From: Phyllobacterium brassicacearum
GTDB taxonomy: Bacteria; Pseudomonadota; Alphaproteobacteria; Rhizobiales; Rhizobiaceae
Length of the DNA: 64,000 bases
Direction: 5' to 3'
Assembly: GCF_003010955.1 (NCBI RefSeq)
Contig: NZ_PGGO01000007.1
Location: 62,001-126,000 of the forward strand
A program made the position numbers and the translations under genes. This document shows positions 44,777 to 52,593 of this stretch, in pieces (the first letter of the stretch is position 1; each line of letters opens with the position of its first letter). Under the pieces are notes generated by a model. That model ran no database searches and was not told the origin of the DNA. It was given only the letters and a program-made list of their open reading frames with translations.

Positions 44777-46590
44777 GAGCGGCCTCCCAGCACATCATGT
44801 TCATCGTCGTGGATGCCAATGTGGGGTGAGAGTTCAAACCGCACCGCTCCGTTGACCGTGCGCGATGTAAGAGGCGCCACGCTTTTCGCCAGCAATCCTC
44901 TTTCGCCACCGATTGCTGTGCCTATACGTCCTGCTTTGATGCGCTGCGCCAAGGCGGCAAGAAAAGCGTCACGTCGTTTCTTGCCTTCCTGGGCTTCCTC
45001 GTCAGCCGCTTTGCCTGGGCGGGCAAGTGGAAGAGTACCAGGCTTGCGCGCCCATGCCAGGACGTTGCCGTTTTCATCGAGGGCAAGCGTACCTCCGCAG
45101 AGAAAGCTCGCTATCTGCCCGTTGAAGCGGCCAAACTCATCACCCTTGAGGATGATATCTTCCCGCCAGATGTACTGAAGCAGAATTTGCCTGGGCTGCC
45201 GTCGCGCCTGCCGGGTGAGTTTCTGAGCCGTGCAAAGTTCAGCGACGACGATGTCAGCGCCATAGGGAATGAAGAGTGCTTTGCGATTATCATCGAGGAA
45301 GCGATATGCTTCGGCACGAGAACTCGCAATCCTGTCGACGTCATAGAAGACATCCAAATCCAGACGATCGAACACATGATGCGAGATTTTGAGTGCGGCA
45401 GTTTCGGATGGTTCGAGGATGCCCCGGCGCTCGAAAACATCAAGCATCATGACGCGGTAGCCGTCGGGGTCCGTCGGATTGGCGATCTCCTCAGCGCGCA
45501 ACACGGCCAATGCGTAGTCCCGGAAAGTGACGTCAACGGGCGGGAGCAGATCGAGTGGCTGAACAGCCATGTTCTGCATGCGCTGGATAGTATCCCAGAA
45601 CGCCTGAGGCACTGTGCGATTTCTTTCGGCCACATAGTATTTGGACAGTCGGAGGACGATGTCGAACATCGCTCCAGTGAGGACCTGCGACATAAAATGC
45701 GGTCGCTGATCGTTTGCGACGTCCGCATATTTCAGATCGTTTCTGGCGCTGCGCAGATAGGGCTTGTTCACAACATGCTTGCCGAACTGCTCGGCAAGCT
45801 TCGAAAGCGTGCTTTCACTCTCCAGATCCCCTTTTGTTTCGGCAATGAGTTGCTGACGAAAGGCGTTGTTGCGGAATGTGATCAAAATGGCAGTGAGGTC
45901 GCCCATGAATTCATGGAATGCTGCCGTCTCCGGGAGAACGGATTCGATGAAGTGTGGCCGTATCCCGTCCAGCACGGCGTGCCCGAATTCGTGATTGATG
46001 ATGTCGGTCGAGAGACACGTAAAGATGCGCTCCTTGTCGCGGTCGAAGTAGTAAAACTGCAACGATTTGCTCTGCCGGTCGTAGAAGGCGTTCTCACCAT
46101 AGCCAGCATGGGGAACGACGATCAATCGGCTGCCTTCAACCCCCCACAGAATGGGTCGTCCAAGGCCAAAACCATTCTCGAAAAAGTCCAGCGCACGTTG
46201 CAAAATCGCCCATACGTTAACCTGGTGAAACTGCAAGGAATCCTTGTTGTGCCGATTGAGAGTTTTTCCCTTCGGATCGACGAAGGCGTTGAGCTTTTCG
46301 TCCCAACGTGCCGGAGGTGACAGCATCTCGGTGCTGCCGTCATAATCGACGACGGCGAAACGCGCGCTCGTTGGTCCATCCCCGATACCGGGCTCCCAGG
46401 GAACGAAATTATCTTCGTCAAATGCTAGCTTGGGGTTTTCTTCGGCAACCAGTGGATCTTGAAAATAGACATCAAAAGGGATCCGAAGCTTCAACGCTTC
46501 CTCAAGTGCACGGTCAAGAAACTGACGCGCCGCATAGAGACCTGTCCGCTCGATGCGCGTAACCTTTAACTCTCGGCTTTTCTTTGCCAT
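44758..46590 (-). CDS. Uncharacterised 610-residue HEXXH metallopeptidase-like protein
   Basis: No signal peptide and no membrane span are visible. The zinc motif HEFGH is at residues 200-204, followed by E227 in FHEFMGD, with D231 four residues on. This E-x3-D arrangement after HEXXH is that of thermolysin-like (M4, gluzincin) peptidases, so zinc-dependent proteolysis is likely. The N-terminal ~190 and C-terminal ~300 residues are not recognised. The C-terminal part includes a basic KKRRDAFLAALAQRIKAGR segment. It is the first gene of a two-gene operon with the MBL-fold hydrolase. An antisense frame across 45187-46320 was rejected in its favour. Confidence 0.72.
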   Translation of the reverse strand: MAKKSRELKVTRIERTGLYAARQFLDRALEEALKLRIPFDVYFQDPLVAEENPKLAFDEDNFVPWEPGIGDGPTSARFAVVDYDGSTEMLSPPARWDEKLNAFVDPKGKTLNRHNKDSLQFHQVNVWAILQRALDFFENGFGLGRPILWGVEGSRLIVVPHAGYGENAFYDRQSKSLQFYYFDRDKERIFTCLSTDIINHEFGHAVLDGIRPHFIESVLPETAAFHEFMGDLTAILITFRNNAFRQQLIAETKGDLESESTLSKLAEQFGKHVVNKPYLRSARNDLKYADVANDQRPHFMSQVLTGAMFDIVLRLSKYYVAERNRTVPQAFWDTIQRMQNMAVQPLDLLPPVDVTFRDYALAVLRAEEIANPTDPDGYRVMMLDVFERRGILEPSETAALKISHHVFDRLDLDVFYDVDRIASSRAEAYRFLDDNRKALFIPYGADIVVAELCTAQKLTRQARRQPRQILLQYIWREDIILKGDEFGRFNGQIASFLCGGTLALDENGNVLAWARKPGTLPLARPGKAADEEAQEGKKRRDAFLAALAQRIKAGRIGTAIGGERGLLAKSVAPLTSRTVNGAVRFELSPHIGIHDDEHDVLGGRSWQISS

Positions 46591-46677
46591 TCCTGTACCC
46601 TTCAGGAAGTCGACGGGTCTCTTCTCAAAAAGCAGCAGTATTCATCACTATCAGATTGCTTGGGCATCCGATACAAG

Positions 46678-46706
46678 CTGCCGGGCCCATGTTCATGGTC
46701 CGGCAG
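46678..46706 (-). terminator. Hairpin downstream of the peroxiredoxin gene
   Basis: CTGCCGGGCC (46678-46687) and GGTCCGGCAG (46697-46706) form a 10-bp stem with one G-T pair and a 9-base loop, 27 bases after the peroxiredoxin stop on the minus strand. There is no T-run, so it is only a weak candidate terminator. The remaining gap to the metallopeptidase-like gene shows nothing else. Confidence 0.35.
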
Positions 46707-46732
46707 GTTCCCTTGGCAAAGATTGATTGCGC

Positions 46733-47392
46733 TCAGTTTACCGGCTGTTTGGTTTTGCGCAGATAGGGCAGCACGCGCTCGAATGTGCCGAAGCGTTGTG
46801 TAGCATCCTCGTCCGACACCGCCGCCGTGATGATGACATCCTCGCCCTGTTTCCACTGGGCAGGTGTTGCCACCTGATGCTTCGCGGTCAGCTGGATGCT
46901 GTCGATGGCGCGCAATATCTCATCGAAATTGCGGCCGGTCGTCATCGGATATGTGATCGTGAGCTTCACTTTCTTGTCGGGGCCGATAACGAAAACGGAA
47001 CGCACGGTTGCGTTGTCGGCCGGTGTGCGGCCCTCCGATGTGTCGCCTGCCTCGGCCGGCAGCATATCGTAAAGTTTTGCTACCTTCAGGTCCCTGTCGC
47101 CGATGAGGGGATAGTCCACCTCATGACCGGTCGCGGCCTTGATGTCAGCCTTCCACTTGTCATGGCTCTCAACGGGATCGACCGAAATGCCAATGATTTT
47201 GGCGTTTCGTTTCGCGAATTCGGGGGCAAGCCCAGCCATGTAGCCGAGTTCGGTCGTGCAGACCGGTGTGAAATTCTTCGGATGGCTGAACAGCACGGCA
47301 TAGCTGTCCTTGATCCAATCGTGGAAATGGATTTCTCCCTGCGTGGTCTCGGCGGTGAAATCCGGTGCAGTATCGTTTATACGAAGGCCCAT
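46733..47392 (-). CDS. 1-Cys peroxiredoxin (Prx6/AhpC-TSA family)
   Basis: 219 residues, the usual Prx6 length. The peroxidatic cysteine is in FTPVCTTELG at ~residue 45, with the preceding HPKNFTP conserved; the C-terminal domain with FDEILRAIDSIQL and VATPAQWKQGED is typical of the Prx6 group, which has no resolving cysteine. It reduces hydrogen peroxide and lipid hydroperoxides in the cytoplasm. It stands alone with 219 bases upstream containing nothing recognisable beyond a likely promoter. Confidence 0.93.
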   Translation of the reverse strand: MGLRINDTAPDFTAETTQGEIHFHDWIKDSYAVLFSHPKNFTPVCTTELGYMAGLAPEFAKRNAKIIGISVDPVESHDKWKADIKAATGHEVDYPLIGDRDLKVAKLYDMLPAEAGDTSEGRTPADNATVRSVFVIGPDKKVKLTITYPMTTGRNFDEILRAIDSIQLTAKHQVATPAQWKQGEDVIITAAVSDEDATQRFGTFERVLPYLRKTKQPVN

Positions 47393-47611
47393 CGTCGTTC
47401 TCCAGCTTCTTTGTAAATGATCGACACCCAGAGCAATGCGGGCTGAACAGCGGGGCGCATTGCGTCATTTCAATGCCAGTTTCCTAGCGTATCATGACCA
47501 GCCTCAAGTGAACACATCGGTGTCAACCCGCGGCGAATTTAACGGTCATATCGGGCCCGTATTCGCCAGCCATGATTTGAGAGCCTCAAGGGCCCCCCGG
47601 CTGCTCCAGGA

Positions 47612-48622
47612 CTACTGTACCCAGCACCAGCCGGCGACGCAGCCTCGAATGACCACTTTCTGGGTCATTGCAAATGGGTGATTTTCGGGCAGTGCGATGC
47701 GGATCAGGCGGGACCGATCACGCGGCCGAAGCATGTTCTGGAATTCTGCAGGCAATGCATCCGCGATGGGCAATACCTTTTCGATCGTTCCGGTTGTGCG
47801 GTTGTTGCCACCGCTAACCTCGACCTTCATGCCCGCCGTGATCGGAAAGAGATACTGTTCAGGCAAATAAGCAAACAGATAGGACTTGCCTCCATTGATT
47901 TGAAGCAGCTCATCCCCCAGGCGCACGACCTGTCCCGGGACCGGGATTTTGGAGCCTACGACTCCCGACGCCGCTGCTCTTATCTTGCCCTGATTATAAA
48001 TCCCTTCCAGCTTGCTGACCGCATCGGCGGCGCCTTGCCTGGACTTCTCGACAACCCGAAGTTCGTTTTCCGTGACCGTGGCCTGAGCTGTTAGCCCGGA
48101 ATAACGTTCTGCGGCTTGAAAATTGGCCGTCAGAGCTTCGTCGCGCCTCTCGCCCAGCACGAGGCCTCGTGCGGAAACCCGGTCAAGGCGAGCAACTGCG
48201 TCGTTGCTTTCACGCGCCGATCGCTGCGCCAGCGGCAAGAGTTGCATGATTGTGGTCGCCTTCCCGCGCAATTCGCCTTCCCTTACGGCAAGTTCGCTCG
48301 TGCGGACTGAAAGTTCGGCAATCTCCTTCACCATCTCGAAAGATTCGAGCTCAACGAGGGGCATTCCCTCGGTAACGCTGTCCCCTTCGCTGACGAGTAC
48401 CTTGGTGATTGTCGCCGGATAGCTCGCGGAAACCGCAAAACGCTGGTTCAGGACAATACCGTCCGCCGACAGTATGAACATGCTACCGACCAGATAATTG
48501 CCGAGCCAGAGAGCAAACGCCACCAAAACTGCCAAGTATACCGACCTGCCCAATCTTCCGGATGCAGATCGTTGTTGCCTGTCGAGGTTATCGATGCGTA
48601 GTCTTTTTCGGATATATTTCAT
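47612..48622 (-). CDS. HlyD-like membrane fusion protein of a glycan-export operon
   Basis: 336 residues: one N-terminal membrane span (VYLAVLVAFALWLGNYLVGS, residues ~28-47), then a periplasmic barrel-sandwich and coiled-coil region (LVSEGDSVTEGMPLVELES, then helices ~95-195) and a beta-barrel domain with AGMKVEVSG. This is the membrane fusion protein plan used by type I and RND exporters. It follows the GT2 gene by 9 bases. It resembles the BgsB partner of the mixed-linkage glucan synthase of Sinorhizobium in kind, though orthology is not shown. Confidence 0.85.
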   Translation of the reverse strand: MKYIRKRLRIDNLDRQQRSASGRLGRSVYLAVLVAFALWLGNYLVGSMFILSADGIVLNQRFAVSASYPATITKVLVSEGDSVTEGMPLVELESFEMVKEIAELSVRTSELAVREGELRGKATTIMQLLPLAQRSARESNDAVARLDRVSARGLVLGERRDEALTANFQAAERYSGLTAQATVTENELRVVEKSRQGAADAVSKLEGIYNQGKIRAAASGVVGSKIPVPGQVVRLGDELLQINGGKSYLFAYLPEQYLFPITAGMKVEVSGGNNRTTGTIEKVLPIADALPAEFQNMLRPRDRSRLIRIALPENHPFAMTQKVVIRGCVAGWCWVQ

Positions 48623-48631
48623 TTGGGAGCC

Positions 48632-49912
48632 TCACCATGCACGTTCGTGACGGACTTTTAAGGGGGTGTAGTTGTCCCGGTGGGATCCGGAGAAAAACCA
48701 CTCGTCGATGTAGGCCAGGAGGCGCACGCTTCGCATCACGTAAGACATGAATATCGAGTAGCCGGGGAGGAACAGCAGGTTTCGCCAGAAAGTGTCACGC
48801 CCGGTCGTCCAGCACGATAGCGCCAGCATAAACGCGTCCAAGGTCAGCAGTGCGATTTGCATCGCAATCAGGATCGGAATAGCAAGCGCACCGAAATTGA
48901 TCGCAACCCAGGCAACGTAGACGGGAAATATGCAAGTCCCGACAACATTGAACAGCACGAAGTCGCACTGATGAAAGGCTTCGGCCAATCGAAACTTCGG
49001 ATTGAACGGATTCAGTAATCGGCGATGTTTACGAAACCGGATCCATACCGCGTCGCGCTCCCAGCGCAGGCGTTGCCGGATGTAGCTATAAACGGTGACG
49101 GGAACATCCGTATAGCATACGGCATCCGGCACATAGGCAATGCGCCACCCCGCCTGCCTCAACCGCAAGGTGACATCGAGATCCTCACCGCCGCCAACGT
49201 CCAGCCCGCCGACCTCGCGCAGGGCTGTCCGGCGAAACGCACTGAAGGCGCCAGAGGCGCATGTCACCTGGTTGATGGCTGCGCTGAACCGTTTGCCAAC
49301 GGAGATGGACTCCAGATATTCTATTTCCTGAAACTGCGAAACGACGCTGGAATTCGCATTGCGTGGGGCAATGTCGCCACAAGCTGCACCAACCCTTGGG
49401 TCTTCAAACGGCTTCAGAAGCTGCTCGATTGCGAACCGGTCGAATGAACAATCGCAGTCGATATTGATGATGATGTCGCCTCGCGCGATCTCGCATGCGA
49501 GATTGGTCCCGCTCGCCTTTCCGCCTCGAACGCCCGTGGAAAGAATGCAGGTGGCCTCTCCGTTCCGTACCATTTCCCGTGCGACCTTGCTCATGCCATC
49601 CGTTGAGCCGTCGCTTACGATGACGATCTCAAAATCTGAAAAGGACTGTTCCTTCAAGGAACGAACACATGCACCGATTGAGTCGGCCTCGTTGTGACCG
49701 ATGAGAACGATACTTACCCCGGCGGGCGCAATCTCCTGAATCGTGGGTGCCGGGTCATCGCCGGAGGCGCGATTGCGCATCGTGACGGCGGCAAAAGCAA
49801 ATGGCAGAACGTATCTGGGGACATCAAAGATCAGCGTGTACCAAAAGACCGCAACCAGGCTTGCGGTTGTTTGGTTGAGAAGAAACGACAATCCAATATC
49901 GAGATCGTTCAC
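48632..49912 (-). CDS. Processive GT2 (cellulose-synthase-like) glycosyltransferase
   Basis: 426 residues. Membrane spans flank a cytoplasmic GT2 domain with VSDGSTDG, D152-x-D154 (IDCDCS), the ED pair E243-D244 (GGEDLD) and QRLRW at 280-284, the Q/RXXRW motif of processive synthases. About three to four C-terminal spans follow. It would polymerise and extrude a polysaccharide at the inner membrane. No PilZ or other c-di-GMP domain is visible. It begins at GTG overlapping the upstream stop by 4 bases (GTGA). Product unknown. Confidence 0.9.
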   Translation of the reverse strand: MNDLDIGLSFLLNQTTASLVAVFWYTLIFDVPRYVLPFAFAAVTMRNRASGDDPAPTIQEIAPAGVSIVLIGHNEADSIGACVRSLKEQSFSDFEIVIVSDGSTDGMSKVAREMVRNGEATCILSTGVRGGKASGTNLACEIARGDIIINIDCDCSFDRFAIEQLLKPFEDPRVGAACGDIAPRNANSSVVSQFQEIEYLESISVGKRFSAAINQVTCASGAFSAFRRTALREVGGLDVGGGEDLDVTLRLRQAGWRIAYVPDAVCYTDVPVTVYSYIRQRLRWERDAVWIRFRKHRRLLNPFNPKFRLAEAFHQCDFVLFNVVGTCIFPVYVAWVAINFGALAIPILIAMQIALLTLDAFMLALSCWTTGRDTFWRNLLFLPGYSIFMSYVMRSVRLLAYIDEWFFSGSHRDNYTPLKVRHERAW

Positions 49913-51306
49913 CGCTCTGTTCCTTCACGTCCAGACCACAATACCAGCAACGTAGGATGCAGCTTGTCGAACAGGACGGACTCAGAACGATTCAACATGC
50001 TCGCCGAGTAGGCACCCAGCCCGGTTTCGTCGACACCCAGGAAAAGCACATAATCCCGGTCGTGCGATGAGTGGACGGATGCATTGTCGCCGAGTAATCC
50101 CTGAAGATTATCAGCCAAGAGTTTTCGCATTGAACGGAAGGCCGCTTCGCCTTTGTTTCGAAGCAAGTCGTCCCGCGCGCCGTACTGGATTTCCGCGACG
50201 ACGAAATCAGGTGCGCACTCCTTGGAGTGGGAGAGCTGAAGAACTCTCCTCTGGAGTTCATCGGGGAAGGCCTGCAACAGGGCCTTGGGGAAATACTCGA
50301 CTTCGGCCGTTTCGGTTGCGAGCAATGCTCCAGCTTGATCCGACAAGGAGTACGAGAAGACGTCAGTTACGTTGACCGCATCGCCATCCACCCGCATTCC
50401 GCAATCCTGGCAGACGAAGCCGATCGCAGGTTCCGAGGTTGTCTTTTGGCACCGGCCGCAGAATTCGACACGCCCTGGTTTGTCGTAGTCCTTGCCATAG
50501 TGGCGCAATTGCTTGCTGCACTTCGGGCAAACCAGCGCAGTTCCCCGACGAAAATCGTCTTCCGGGCTCAGCTTTGCGCAGCTATAGTGATGGATCAGAT
50601 CCACTTCCGACAGATTCGGCGAATGGCAAGCCGGACATTCCTCCCGAACAATCAAACGATGGGAATGGCAGCCCGCGCATTCGTGATGCCGGTCAAAAAA
50701 GCTCCGTTCCAGCCAACCTTTGTCGGCAAGCGCCTCCGCGACCAGCATCGTCGAGCGCGTATTCGGAAAGCCCTTATAGGCAAAGTAATATGGGGAGTCC
50801 GGCTGTCTCACCGGGGTGAGGTCGTCCCCTGATACGAACAGGTATGCAAGCATACGTACGGCTGGTGAACTGGGTGAATGAAACCGGTACGACAGACGGG
50901 CCCGCCGCTCGGAGAACTGCTTGATGCGAGACGCGGTTTCAACCCAGGATTGAGCGTTCCTCAGATTGAAATTCACGTCCGCGGCGGGGCTGGATTTTCC
51001 GGTTACATTTATTACCGGGACGAGGAACAAATCGCGCGCGCTGCGGAACTTGTCCAGGGCAAACAGCTGCTTGTCATTGGTCAGCAAAACAGCGTCGACG
51101 TCGCCGTTGTCGACAACATCAAACACTTCGCGAAGGTAGCGCGAGTGCGGGACGACTGCGTCCGGAAAAAGCGCTACACGCGGGATCCGTAATCCAAATT
51201 GACTCCACACTGCATGACAGTGATCGATTGTTGTATGTCGTTCTACTAAAGGGCTGCTGGCCGGTGCAATCGAGGATTCAATCAGTGATACGTTACTACT
51301 TGACAC
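49909..51306 (-). CDS. Cysteine-rich TackOD1-like zinc-ribbon protein
   Basis: 465 residues from a GTG at 51306, with GGAAAGG about 8 bases upstream. The middle (residues ~205-305) contains five CXXC pairs (C210/C213, C224/C227, C260/C263, C283/C286, C299/C302) plus HH239-240 and C243, matching the TackOD1 (Thaumarchaeal output domain 1) pattern. The N-terminal ~200 residues look receiver-like in places (DAVLLTNDKQ, FLVPVINVTGK) but lack a clear phospho-acceptor pattern. The C-terminal ~130 residues resemble a degenerate GGDEF-like region. A regulator of the downstream synthase is the likely role. Confidence 0.8.
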   Translation of the reverse strand: MSSSNVSLIESSIAPASSPLVERHTTIDHCHAVWSQFGLRIPRVALFPDAVVPHSRYLREVFDVVDNGDVDAVLLTNDKQLFALDKFRSARDLFLVPVINVTGKSSPAADVNFNLRNAQSWVETASRIKQFSERRARLSYRFHSPSSPAVRMLAYLFVSGDDLTPVRQPDSPYYFAYKGFPNTRSTMLVAEALADKGWLERSFFDRHHECAGCHSHRLIVREECPACHSPNLSEVDLIHHYSCAKLSPEDDFRRGTALVCPKCSKQLRHYGKDYDKPGRVEFCGRCQKTTSEPAIGFVCQDCGMRVDGDAVNVTDVFSYSLSDQAGALLATETAEVEYFPKALLQAFPDELQRRVLQLSHSKECAPDFVVAEIQYGARDDLLRNKGEAAFRSMRKLLADNLQGLLGDNASVHSSHDRDYVLFLGVDETGLGAYSASMLNRSESVLFDKLHPTLLVLWSGREGTER

Positions 51307-51679
51307 GATTATACCTTTCCGAGAGCTCTTTTAAAGCTGTGGCCAGACTACAAATTGTGGAGGGCGGTTGATAACGTCTTACAACTTGCAGAGCAAAATA
51401 AGCACGCTGTCAAAAGCAGTGTCAAGCACCTTAAGACTTCATTAATCTTTTTAATAAACGGCGTATAATACTTATTGTTGATAGATTAGTATTCCAATTA
51501 GTTCTGCAATATTCTCTGACCTGCGGATCTTGATCAAGAAAGTCATGCATCGAGATTTCGTTAGCCAACGGCATTCTTAACGGCCGCCAGTGGCCGCAAG
51601 GACTGGATTAAGCTCCGTGCTCCCCATCCGCAGACAGGCTATAGATGTGACGCAGAGCCCAGCGAGCCGACCGTGTGTG
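51307..51679. other. AT-rich gene-free stretch upstream of the glycan operon
   Basis: These 373 bases are more AT-rich than the surroundings (for example CTTCATTAATCTTTTTAATA and TATAATACTTATTGTTGATA) and hold no supportable gene. The stretch must contain the promoter of the TackOD1-GT2-HlyD operon on the minus strand, and lies downstream of sixA on the same strand, so transcription from sixA could run into it. The composition may hint at acquired DNA. Confidence 0.5.
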
Positions 51680-52198
51680 CTACCTGCCTTGAACGGATTT
51701 CGGCGTTTCAAATCGTTCGAGTTGGCCAAGGTGCTCGCGCAGCTCTGTCCAGGCCGCGATATCAAAATCGATCACGGCAAGTCCGGCCGTCGGGTATTTA
51801 TGCTGTAGCCTTGACATGTCTGCCGGTCGCGCTTCTCCGATGAGGCTGAGCGCGAGTTCGTGAAAGCCGGGATTGTGTCCAACGAGCAGCAGCACACGAA
51901 CATCGGGCGGGGTTTGTTTGATGGTTTCAAAGATCGTGGAAGGCGCGGCGTCGTAGATGCGCGGTTCGATCTTCTCGGGAATATCCTGCTTGAAAGCGGA
52001 CCGCGCGAGCTGCCACGTTTCTCTCGCACGGCGCGCCGACGATGTTACGACGAGGTCGGGCCGGAGTTTCTCTTTGGCTAGGTATTGACCCATCCGCGGG
52101 CTTGCCAGTCGGCCGCGTTCGGCAAGCGGCCGATCATGATCATCGACCCGCTCGGGCCAATCCGATTTGGCATGACGGAAGAGTATTATGCGACGCAT
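51680..52198 (-). CDS. sixA: SixA-like histidine phosphatase
   Basis: 172 residues from the ATG at 52198; a longer frame to 52258 lacks family sequence. The phosphoglycerate-mutase-like fold shows RHAKSDWP with the catalytic histidine at the N terminus (RHG-type box), TSSARRARET and the second catalytic histidine in LLLVGHNPG. SixA removes phosphate from histidine in phosphotransfer domains. It lies 65 bases downstream of the acylphosphatase gene. Confidence 0.9.
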   Translation of the reverse strand: MRRIILFRHAKSDWPERVDDHDRPLAERGRLASPRMGQYLAKEKLRPDLVVTSSARRARETWQLARSAFKQDIPEKIEPRIYDAAPSTIFETIKQTPPDVRVLLLVGHNPGFHELALSLIGEARPADMSRLQHKYPTAGLAVIDFDIAAWTELREHLGQLERFETPKSVQGR

Positions 52199-52263
52199 TA
52201 GAATCGGCCCCAAATATGACAACGTCACCATATCGTGCGGCGTTGCCAAAGGACACAATCTCG

Positions 52264-52548
52264 TTAGCCTGTGATGCTGAATGTGCCTGGGATGTCGCCG
52301 ATTTTGGCGGTCTCGAATACTACGCTGGCAACCGACGCGCCGGGTGGTCCTTTCCAGAACTGTGCCAGCATCATTTCTATCGCCGCATCCGACCCGGCAA
52401 CGAGTGCGGCGACGCTACCATCAGCTTCGTTGCGTACCCAACCCGTTAGTCCGAGTTTTTCCGCTTCCATCCGCGTCCAGACGCGAAAACTAACCCCCTG
52501 AACCCTTCCTCTTATCCGGACGAGTATTGCCTTGCGTTCACCCGGCAC
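52264..52548 (-). CDS. Acylphosphatase
   Basis: 94 residues, the family length, starting at GTG with GAGGAG 6 bases upstream. The catalytic loop GRVQGVSFR contains the phosphate-binding arginine, and GWVRNEADGSV contains the catalytic asparagine. It hydrolyses acyl phosphates such as carbamoyl or acetyl phosphate in the cytoplasm. It may be co-transcribed with sixA downstream. Confidence 0.95.
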   Translation of the reverse strand: MPGERKAILVRIRGRVQGVSFRVWTRMEAEKLGLTGWVRNEADGSVAALVAGSDAAIEMMLAQFWKGPPGASVASVVFETAKIGDIPGTFSITG

Positions 52549-52593
52549 CGGCGTCTCCTCGTAGTCGTTTGCAAGGTGGGAGCGAGTGTCCGC

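Noticed and set aside
45187-46320. 377-codon plus-strand frame within the metallopeptidase-like gene
   Set aside because: The minus-strand protein has an intact HEFGH motif with the downstream glutamate and overlaps its partner gene in an operon, so the plus-strand frame is a shadow.
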